Part shown: one piece after another, positions 1 to 10,000 of the stretch
Layout: each line of letters begins with the position of its first letter
How positions within the stretch are numbered: position 1 is the stretch's first letter
Source of the DNA: Tigriopus japonicus
Lineage: Eukaryota; Arthropoda; Copepoda; Harpacticoida; Harpacticidae
Direction: 5' to 3'
Assembly: GCA_010645155.1 (NCBI GenBank)
Contig: CM021320.1
Coordinates: forward strand, 6,238,476-6,302,475
Length of the DNA: 64,000 nt
The notes under the pieces: model-generated
What the model was told of the DNA's origin: nothing
The model's input: only the letters and a program-made list of their open reading frames with translations
Databases searched by the model: none
Program-made: the position numbers and the translations under genes

Positions 1-556
<556 letters not shown>

Positions 557-1130
557 NNNNNNNNNNNNNNNNNNNNNNNNNNNNNNNNNNNNNNNNNNNN
601 NNNNNNNNNNNNNNNNNNNNNNNNNNNNNNNNNNNNNNNNNNNNNNNNNNNNNNNNNNNNNNNNNNNNNNNNNNNNNNNNNNNNNNNNNNNNNNNNNNNN
701 NNNNNNNNNNNNNNNNNNNNNNNNNNNNNNNNNNNNNNNNNNNNNNNNNNNNNNNNNNNNNNNNNNNNNNNNNNNNNNNNNNNNNNNNNNNNNNNNNNNN
801 NNNNNNNNNNNNNNNNNNNNNNNNNNNNNNNNNNNNNNNNNNNNNNNNNNNNNNNNNNNNNNNNNNNNNNNNNNNNNNNNNNNNNNNNNNNNNNNNNNNN
901 NNNNNNNNNNNNNNNNNNNNNNNNNNNNNNNNNNNNNNNNNNNNNNNNNNNNNNNNNNNNNNNNNNNNNNNNNNNNNNNNNNNNNNNNNNNNNNNNNNNN
1001 NNNNNNNNNNNNNNNNNNNNNNNNNNNNNNNNNNNNNNNNNNNNNNNNNNNNNNNNNNNNNNNNNNNNNNNNNNNNNNNNNNNNNNNNNNNNNNNNNNNN
1101 NNNNNNNNNNNNNNNNNNNNNNNNNNNNNN
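557..1130. other. Assembly gap (574 N)
   Basis: Run of 574 unknown bases. It probably hides upstream KAT5 exons, because the KAT5 frame enters it open from the right end of the sequenced exon. ORFs spanning it are artefacts of N translation. Confidence 0.98.
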
Positions 1131-1213
1131 GACATAAAAACAGGTTATACGCAATTAAACTAGTTCGACACTCGTAGGTATTCATCAGATCACACCATCC
1201 ATTGTTTTGGAAT

Positions 1214-1942
1214 TAGGGCTGACGATTTTCTCGAACATTTCAATTCTCGAGAATGAGAATTTCTCGAGAATTCGAGAAAAATTCTCGAGAATTCTCGAGA
1301 ATTTGAGAAAAAGTGAAAAAAAGTGAAAAATTTGGAAAATACCAAAATCAATATGAACATGAGTGTGAAAAACAATGATTGGACCTCACGGACAATAATA
1401 TCTGAAATTTAATTTCTGAAATTTCTGAAACGTTCTACTGACATTGTTAAAACTTCGGACATTTTTGCATTTTTGGTCAGCTGTAATTTTCAAAACCGGG
1501 GTTTCTTGTACACACCACCACAGCCATTAGAATCTCGGAAAAAATCAGACACAGAATCTTGCCTCGAATCTGGACAGAGAAGATTTTGTTTGGGCTGGTT
1601 CACGAGTTATTTTCTTGTTCGAATGTACCATAAAGATGTTTATAAAGTTTCAAACATTGCTCATGGCTCCTATTGTTCTTTTACTTGAAACTTTTGTTTT
1701 GAATGAAACAGTTTTGCCATCAATTCCAAAGTATAACCTAGAGTAATCTAATAAAAAATTCTCGAAAATTCTCGAGAATTCGGAAAAATTCTCGAGAATT
1801 TTCGATCCTCGATTTTTTCGAGAAATTCTCGAGAATTTTCGATCCTCGATTTTTTCGAGAAATTCTCGAGAATTTTCGATCCTCGATTTTTTCGAGAAAT
1901 TCTCGAGAATTCTCGAGCGAGAATTCTCGAGAATCAGCCCTA
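1214..1942. mobile_element. hAT-like non-autonomous TIR element with TTCTCGAGAA arrays
   Basis: The left end reads TAGGGCTGA and the right end TCAGCCCTA, an inverted terminal repeat of the TAGNG type seen in hAT elements. Both flanks inside the ends carry dense palindromic TTCTCGAGAA units, sparse in the middle (about 1380-1750). No transposase ORF is visible. The 8-bp flanks (TTTGGAAT and CTACCCAG) do not match, so the copy is old, rearranged or wrongly bounded. Confidence 0.6.
1793..1920. repeat. Tandem repeat, 37-bp period, three units
   Basis: The string TTCGATCCTCGATTTTTTCG begins at 1801, 1838 and 1875, an exact 37-bp period. Units are joined by TTCTCGAGAA palindromes. The array lies in the right subterminal part of the 1214-1942 element. 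Confidence 0.9.
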
Positions 1943-3186
1943 CTACCCAGGACCTGGAGGGGGAAGAGGGAATTGTAGGGCCTGTTCTTATTTTGAATTT
2001 CGCTTGTAAATTCGCTTGTTCGTTTCGTTGGTCGAAGTTCTAGGTTTCAAGTCCATAAAATTCATTTGATGATGCTGAAAATTAATATGTTGACTTTTCA
2101 TTAAGTTTTAGATGATTGGTTTGATGAGTAATCATACTAGCTGGCCCAGAATTCGAAATGCGTCTTTCGTCACTTATTTCCAATTATTTCTTCATCCGTG
2201 CATAATAGGACTTAATTCACTGATTCCTGTAATTCATTTAATTTATTCTTTTGGCCAAAATCTTAAAGTCTTTTGGAAACCCATTATTCATTATTTATCA
2301 CTGTTGCAATGGATTGAGGCCAAATTTGACACAGATCATTTTAAGACACAAACGTTTTTTATTTGATGAGATTTGGAGTCCAAATCTCATGGTAGGTCTT
2401 TGTAAGTAGTATCGCTTATCCCAAGGGTCAACATCATTTTTGGTGTCAATGGCTTTCTAATGTATCAGATATGAGTTGGTGCTAGTAAGCTTGAACACGA
2501 ATTCCCTGCCACAAGCTATCAAAAGAAGCATGGGCCTGGCAACCCATGATAGTAATCAGAACCCGATTCTACAACTGGATGGTTTTTTTTTCATTCATTG
2601 AGTATTTATTTTATTCTTGTCTATGCCACAAATGCAACAGCACACTTCAATTTCCCCGGGAAGTGAGCCAGCAGTATCAAAAATTATGTTCTCTTAGATG
2701 TTTCCAAATAGGACAAGATATGCGCATTAACATGAAGACATTCAAAAAGGCTTCCTGATCATCTTTGACGATTTGTTGTGACATAAAAAGTGCAGTACAA
2801 ACGTCAAAAGTTGAGTCAGAAAAATCAATAAACAAGAGGCCTTTGAGTTCCTTATTGAATTGGATTAGGTGGTATGTTGGCCAAAGTGACGGATGTTTTG
2901 TCGAATTTAAGCGGTGCTTGTAACTTATGTGTGTGTGAGATATCAGCTTGTGGTGTTCAACGATAATAATAATTGCAACAACGACAACACGATCATCGAC
3001 AGCAATTGAGGTGACATGAGCTTGATGAAGGAGTGGAAGATCATTGCAATCTTATATCTTGTTTGGCCTTCAAGGACGAAGCTACGCGTTGAGGGAGCCA
3101 AATCTTGGTGGAATTGGATGATTGAGAGCCTGAGCCCCAAGATGAGATTACATAAATAGTTATTGGGTTTCAAATTCCAATACTTC
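1943..3186. other. Intergenic, no supported gene
   Basis: AT-rich sequence with only short open frames lacking splice context or recognisable motifs. The right part should hold the 3' UTR of the light-chain gene at 3187-3898; no clear AATAAA was found for it. Confidence 0.5.
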
Positions 3187-3898
3187 TTATGCGGCGCACA
3201 ATCTGTCGACGAAGGGCTTGTATGGGAAGAAGCCGTCTTCATCCTCGGGATCAGCCAACTCTTTCAAAATGACGGCCACATCCTCTTTGGGGACCTCATC
3301 AGCTGTGAAGTAAAGGAACAATTATTGATCAGGCTGACCTCCCTTGAACGATGGGAAAAGTGAAGCATATTATCAACTTGTGATAACCCGCTAATAGCTT
3401 GCCAAAGGGCCTTGTAAAGTGCTAGCCTCTGCCAATTAGCTCATATGCAACATAGTCTCTGTCAATTTAAAGCCAAAGAGGGCATGCCAATTTTAACCTC
3501 TTACCCAAGTTAGACAAAAGATTCTCCAACTCGGCCAACATCATGGTGCCATTTTCGTTCTTGTCATAGAGCTTGCAGAGCTCCATGTAATCAGCGGGGG
3601 TTCCTTGGTTGTCCTTGGTGTTCAGGGCATCACCGACCAATTTGACCACATCGTCGAACTTGGCGAACTTCTTGTCGCGTTCGTCAGTCTGGCCCAAACC
3701 CACACAGATCTTCTTTGTGATATTATATCCCATGGCGTACATGACATCGCCCAAGAAGAACATGTCGAGCTCGCCTTTGCCATCCCAATCGTAGATGTCG
3801 CAGATCTTCTTGATTTTCTCAGCATCAGCCTACAGATAACCAAGATGAGCCGTTGTTGGATCTCCCTATCTTTCACACTTTGCATGTTAGCTTACCAT
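3187..3898 (-). CDS. Myosin essential (alkali) light chain-like EF-hand protein, 147 aa
   Basis: Three exons on the minus strand: 3896-3898 (ATG only), 3505-3829, 3187-3302. Introns are short GT-AG, 3830-3895 (GTAAGC...TGTAG) and 3303-3504 (GTAAGA...CACAG). The sum is 444 nt with one stop, 147 residues, the normal size for an alkali light chain. The protein starts M-ADAEKIKKICDIYDWDGKG (degenerate first EF-hand). It has a third EF-hand DKNENGTMMLAE in the family context ELCKLYDKNENGTMMLAEL, and ends ADPEDEDGFFPYKPFVDRLC. Essential light chains stabilise the myosin lever arm in muscle thick filaments. Unlike the paralogue at 7.0-12.6 kb, the C-terminal two exons are fused here. The N-terminus is divergent, so a troponin-C-like or non-muscle light-chain role is possible. 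Both light-chain genes face the same way, consistent with tandem duplication. Confidence 0.85.
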
Positions 3899-4000
3899 CG
3901 TGTTGGATTTGGAATTGGGGAGGCACTCTCACACACAAAGACTACTTCTCAATGAGCGAATCTCGAGAGCCGTAGTGAAGGGGCCAATTCTAATCTTGTC

Positions 4001-4010
4001 CCATTTATAC
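4001..4010 (-). promoter_or_regulatory. TATA box of the first light-chain gene
   Basis: On the minus strand the sequence reads GTATAAATGG about 105 nt upstream of the ATG at 3898. This would place transcription start near 3975, with a 5' UTR of roughly 75 nt. TATA promoters are common for muscle structural genes. Position and match are seen; use is inferred. Confidence 0.6.
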
Positions 4011-4695
4011 TGGCCTCTAAGCGAGTGTTCGTTTTGGGGCGGAGGACATGCCGTCAAAGTTTGTAGAGAAACACAAGGCGAAGAGGCTGAAGATTCCAAG
4101 ATACGTGTACAGAACTGGCGGATGTTTCGCCATACATGTTGGTAATCTAGAGCTTTATCCATTTATATAAAGTATTTAAAGCGTTGTTTCATGACAAAAG
4201 TTTATCTAAAGGCTATTTCCGTGCATGCGTCACTTATTCGTTATTAAATCGAAGATTGAGCTTGGTAAGGAAAAACACGTTAGATCATAGCTTTTACACC
4301 ATTTTTTCCTCTGGGTTTCTTTGCCTACTAAAACAGATAATTTCGTGGGTGTGCTCAACAATGGGCATTTTCTTTCATTCTTTAGGTGCTTTCCCTTCTC
4401 ACAATTACTAACTTAACAAATGTCGGGAAATGGATGACTCATTGGCATTTGCTTTCTCTGTGATACGTACATTTGGGCAAACGTTCGAAGAAGAAAGCAA
4501 GTACGTACCTACGTTCTCATACTGTACAGCTTGTATTGGAACATAGGCCGACCTAAAAATAGGCCTTAGACTTTGTTGGCATCCAGTTTAGTCGCAGCAA
4601 CAGGCTCCATTCCATTCGAGATTTTCAAGACTTTCTCCCGTCTCTAGAGGTCCGAGTCCACAAGCCAAATCTGAGTGACTCAAACTCATTATCAA
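4011..4695. other. Upstream region of light-chain gene, no other feature
   Basis: Only short spurious ORFs. May contain enhancer sequence for the muscle gene at 3187-3898; no motif was securely identified. Confidence 0.45.
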
Positions 4696-6771
4696 TAGGG
4701 CTAGGGAAAAAGTTTTTTTACATTAAAAATATTTTTTTACATTTTTTGCCAATTTTACGTGAACATAACATTTTAATTTCATTTGACATTTTTTTAAAAA
4801 ATTCAACATTTTCTTAACATTTTTTGTACTTTTTGCTCAAAAATGTCATCCCATAACCGGTTCTGAGGGACCAATCAATCAAATGAAGGCTTGAAGTTTC
4901 CCGCTAAAATTGTCATTGTTTAACTTCACATTTTACGATGGCAATTAATTAAAATCTTTGGAAAGGGGAAAAAGTGCCCTTAAAGTTTCTTTTTGTCAAA
5001 AAATCATGAAAAAGTTCAAATGAGAAACTTTGTGATCTTTTTTTCCATGATTATTTTACGTGGGCTAAAACGCTATGTGTAGAGTAAAGTAGAGCTGTGC
5101 ATCGGATCCGAAAGGTCCCCAAAATCCAATCCGAACTGGATTTCTGTAATCCGAATCCGAACCCGAATCCGACAGCTTCCATTCAATCCGAACGAATCCG
5201 AATCCGAAAATTTGCTACTCAATCCGAACGAATCCGAATCCGAAAATTTTTGCCCAATCCGAACGAATCCGAATCCGAAAATGTTCTGCCGAATCCGAAC
5301 GAATCCGAATCCGAAAATTTGGCGCAAATCCGAAAAAAAATCCGAAAATTTGGCGATAATCCGAAAAAATCCGAAAATTTTTAGCTCAAGCAGACATTAA
5401 TCCAAAAATTTTTTGCTCATTCCGATTTAAATCTGATTATTTTGTTATTTTGGCCTAAATTGGAAATAACAACACTATTTCAACTAGAAGTGCCCAGAAC
5501 ATATTCTTTTCAATATAATATATTTTATTAATATTTTCACATTTAGCCTTGATTTTTTAAACATTTTGACATTTTCTAGGAATAAATAAGCATTTTCTTG
5601 TTTTTTAGGCAAAATATTTCAGGACATTTAGGGCAAATTAATGAATGCTCTTTGCACAATAGAATTTCCCAAAATGAACCAAATATGTTGAAGTGTTTAC
5701 AAAAGGATATTAATTCAAAAAATCACGATCATACCAACAGTCAAATGCAGAAAAAACTGCGTAATTAAATGGGTCAAAAACAATTTTATCTTTAAATCAG
5801 TTTGGTGTCAAGTGGGCTGATATTTACGCACTTAATTGTAATCCAGGGGTGAATACTTGGCAAAATCTTTACTTTATTCATATAGGATGGTTTTGCTATG
5901 AAGACGTTTTGTAACTTTTTGATGCCTTTTTTACTACAAAACCTTTCTATGATTCTCTTCATATGGAATTCTTTGATTTGCAAATGCTATTATTTAATTG
6001 GTAAAATCTGAAACATTAAAATACCTTGTGGAGTCATTAAAAAATTCAGAGTTGAAGGCAGGAGATTGACTGCATTTAAATCATCAAACAAAAAAGGTCT
6101 CACAATGAAAATATTGTGAATTGAAATAAAACAGTAAAATGAAAACTTCGGATTGGTTTCGGATTATGTCGGATCCGAAAAATATTTCGCAAATCCGAAT
6201 CCGAATCCGAATCCGACAGGTTTTGGCGAATCCGAACGAATCCGAATCCGAAAATTCCCGCTAAAATCCGAACGAATCCAAATCCGAAAATTTTTGCGTC
6301 AATCCGAACGAATCCGAATCCGATCGGATTCGGATCCGATCGGATCCGACTTTTCGGATCCGATGCACAGCTCTAGAGTAAAGTATGTTTTAAGTTGGCA
6401 CTGTTGCCATTATTTAATCAGACTTTAATATCTATTGCCTTTCAAAGGATCTGAATGTGCTATCTGACTTATAACATAAACTGTTTTGACGTCTGGCTTA
6501 TAAAAACGCCCCGTTTTTTAAGCTAGAGTTTTGATGGCATTATTTCCTTCAGATGTCTGTAGTCTTCCCAAGTCCTCCACGCATCTAGTCCCATTTCTCA
6601 CACATTTCGTTGACTTTTTTGCCCTACTTTTCAACATTTTTTTGCTCTTTTTGCTCAAAATTTCAACATTTTTTGCCCTTTTTGCCCTATATTTCAAAAC
6701 TTTTTGCCCTTTTTCCTGACATTTTAATGACATTTTTTGGACGTATTTCCAACATTTTTTCCCGGGCTCTA
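4696..6771. mobile_element. Outer hAT-like TIR element, interrupted by a second element
   Basis: Left end TAGGGCTAGGGAAAAA, right end TTTTTTCCCGGGCTCTA (inverted, imperfect). Flanks are ATTATCAA (4688-4695) and ATTATCAG (6772-6779), an 8-bp target duplication with one mismatch. Subterminal regions are made of ACATTTTTT / TTTTTGCCC-like repeats (4700-4850 and 6600-6765). Removing the nested element (5090-6375) and one of its 8-bp duplications leaves about 780 bp. No transposase was seen. Confidence 0.7.
5090..6375. mobile_element. Nested hAT-like non-autonomous element with AATCCGAATCCGAA arrays
   Basis: 1286 bp with long terminal inverted repeats: left TAGAGCTGTGCATCGGATCC, right the reverse complement ending GCACAGCTCTA. 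It is flanked by a perfect 8-bp duplication GAGTAAAG (5082-5089 and 6376-6383). TAGAG termini plus an 8-bp duplication are diagnostic of the hAT superfamily. Both ends carry inverted arrays of ATCCGAA-type units (5110-5390 and 6165-6355); the central ~750 bp is AT-rich with no transposase. It sits inside the element at 4696-6771. Confidence 0.88.
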
Positions 6772-6890
6772 ATTATCAGTATGCCCGCGTACATACGTCA
6801 CGGAAAATAGTTCATGGTTTTGAAATTCTAGTCTTTCTCTTCGAGACCTTTCCAGAAAAAGAGTTGCTGAATGAATTGCTGATGTTGAAC

Positions 6891-6896
6891 TTTATT
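6891..6896 (-). terminator. Polyadenylation signal AATAAA for the second light-chain gene
   Basis: AATAAA on the minus strand 108 nt after the stop codon at 7004-7006. It supports the exon at 7004-7059 as the true last exon. Confidence 0.7.
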
Positions 6897-7003
6897 CAAG
6901 TTGAAATTAAGTGAATGTTGTAAGGTGGATTATGAATGATGATGGCAGGTCATCAAATGATTCGAATGTGAGCAAGAGAACGTAGGTGGCCTGCTAAGGT
7001 TGT

Positions 7004-10000
7004 CTACCAATCTTCATACATCTCAGGATGAGGACCAGCACAAAGCCTCTTGAGGAACGCTAGAAACGAAAGCACTTTTTTCCAATTTTCCTTGTTCATT
7101 TACGAATTTTGTCTTGTATATGCTTACGTTCGTAAGGAATAAATCCATCGTCATCTTCGGGATCGCAGCATTCCTTGATGATCATGTCCACATCTTCCCT
7201 TTCCAATTTTTCACCTGCAGAAGAAGCACGTTAATTCTTCTTTCCATTCATTTCAATTCACGCGTTAAGAACAATGGAAAGGTGCCTCTCCATTTCAATT
7301 TGGTTAATAATAGCTAATCAAGTTTTTTCGGCATTGATTCTCAAGAAGATTTATAAGATTCACAACGGTTTCATCTCGAAATTGTTGTTGACGTACCTAA
7401 AGAGAGAAGGATATGCTCCAATTCTCCTAACATCATGGTTCCATTCTCATGCTTGTCATAAAGCTTCAAGCACTCAATGAAGTCCTCAAAGGAACCAGAA
7501 TCCTTGGATTTCTTGACTTTGCTGTAGATGGGATAGAACTCCTCCAAAGTGATGGACTTTTCACCTTTCTTTTTGGTCATACCCAACTCGTCCAAGACCT
7601 TCAACGATGGGTTCAGATTCAACCCACGAAGAGCATCAGCCAAATAGAACATATCCATTTTGGCTTTGCCTTCGAAATCATAAATATCGAACGCGAACTT
7701 GGCACCTGAGAACGAAAAAGGCTTTAAATCTTTGCTTTCGGAATAAAGACAATTTCGACATTGACTTCAGCTTGAATGGTCACAAGTGTCGCCATATTCT
7801 TTTCGCCTACACATTTTGATATGTGATCTCTAACTCAAAACTTAAAATCTTATAAATGTTAAGAAATTTCTCAGAGATCCCTTTTTTGACCAGAGTCAGG
7901 CAAGCCTTTTTTTTAAATCTGCAGTTGGATTTGCGTCAATACTCGAAACAACCCCTTTGCAAAAGACAAGGGTAAAATCAGACTTAGATCCTTTCTCAGG
8001 GTTGGAAAACACTCCAACTCAGCGGTCGATATCGAGTTTTCAAACTCGATAAAAGAAAAGCTAAGACCCGTCAAACTTGAGTTTTTGGGATCAAGGACCC
8101 AGGAAACAGACATTGATGGAAAACAAGGCACACAATTATACCGTCACAGGACTTTTGGCCCCCTTAAGAGCAGCAAGATTTGTGGCGAGTTAACCTAACC
8201 TCATTCTCTTTGGGCGGTCACTTGGATCATGACTGACCTCCCAAAAGAGAAAGTGACATCATCAAAATATCTCGTTCATTTGTTGCTTCAAGGGATCCTA
8301 TCTCTGATGTCTACTCCCATTTTATTTATCTTTTTATAAAATTACATTTTATTTATTTTTTCTGAAGACTCCACATTGACCAGAATGCATCTTTGGGGCC
8401 CTAATGTTTGTGGAGATAAATCGTTTGAGAATATTTCATTTCCTTTTGTCAAAACTAAACCTTTAAAAATTGGCAACATTTTTCTTAAGAATATTTCTTC
8501 ACTATTTGAATTGGACCAGCAATCCAAGCTCAGTTTGACACACAAGCAAGACTCAAACCTTTTTTAATAGATCGGCAAAACCATACAGAGAATTCCTTAT
8601 TTTAGTACTAAACCTCAGCCTATCTTTGTAAGAAAAACAGAAAATTCATTCGGGTCCGAATTATAGTATCAGAAGTGACGAGGCTTGTCCACAGCACGTT
8701 TTACTAGACAAATTTGAATACGCAACATGTTTAGTCTTTTAGCCAAATTTCCAAAGAAACATCTTTGGATTTCGAACTTCAAACCTACGTATTTCTATGT
8801 TTTGAACACCCCGGTCCTTTCGAAACAAAAAAGATTGACCAAATAGAAAACACTTTGAATTAATTGGTTATATTTTTGTTCTAAAATTATATATTTTTTA
8901 AAAAAATTTCTGTCTTAGAAAAACTTGTCGAAGATGGTTTACATTTTTGAGGCAAATACAAGCTGTTATTAACTCTACTTGTTTAATCAAGATATTCTGG
9001 AAGGAAAGGTCAATGAATGAATTTTCATTTTCACAGCCTTGGACTCTGAACAGACATTTTGATTTCATGGATGAGTAATTTTATTCCTCGTTTCTTTTTG
9101 TACCGTAATCTAAGTTTACAAATTGATGATTGAAAACACTGGATTAAGCTGATAAATTCCATTTTCTCCGAGATTATTCAGGCAAGCGTACAATATGACA
9201 ATGAGGTCAGATTTCAAACCTTTGAATGAAAAAAAATCAAACAGTTAGGATCTTAAATTTGAAGCAAAACCAAAACCTCATTGGTCCCAATGGATGAGAA
9301 CTTTGTTTAGATTAGGATCATCCTAGGATTTACTGTAGATTTTGTTGCCATACAACACCCTTTGGCGAGAATAGATCGTCTGGGCATGACTGGCCATGGA
9401 CGAGTTTGCTTGAAGAAATAACAAATAAAAGACAAATTTCATTCCAGAGAGCAACTTAAATTTACATCTTCATTAGACAAGATTTGTTTGAGAAAATTAT
9501 GTTTGCAACTATCACAAGAATACTTCTGGCAGCAAGACGTCGTAGTTCTCTAGGTGGAATCAATTGAGATGGTGGACGATGTTGGTCGAATTCGAAAAAA
9601 GGACATTTCAGGCGGGTGTTCAAGCAATTATCATAGCGCGGTGGTGTTTGGTTTTGGCCTGTGATGCTGTCGTCGATGTCCTTTGTTGTTGGTGGTGGTG
9701 GTGATGCTTCTTCACTTGAGAATCAATCTTGATGCTATGCTCAAAGTCTGTCTTCAATGGTCTGGTTTGGTTTTGGTGTTGCGATTGGTTGGCATTTTGA
9801 GATGAGAAAGAAGGAGTTGCTGAAGAAGGGAAACCTCATCACGTGGAAATAACGGCAAAAGAGAGTCTATTCGTCATGTACAACAGCATTTACTTTTTTT
9901 GGTCATGTGTTCGGGGCAGTTCAATCAAAATTCAACTAGAAATATATCATAGCGAATGAATTAGGCTCTAGCTCGCTCGTTGATTCGTTCATTCATTCTT

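Noticed and set aside
1793..1920. Regular 37-bp repeats that look CRISPR-like
   Set aside because: Units are contiguous without unique spacers, sit inside a transposon-like element, and the DNA is eukaryotic.
5097..5400. ORFs with repeated NPNESESEN
   Set aside because: Translation of the ATCCGAATCCGAA array in a transposon end.
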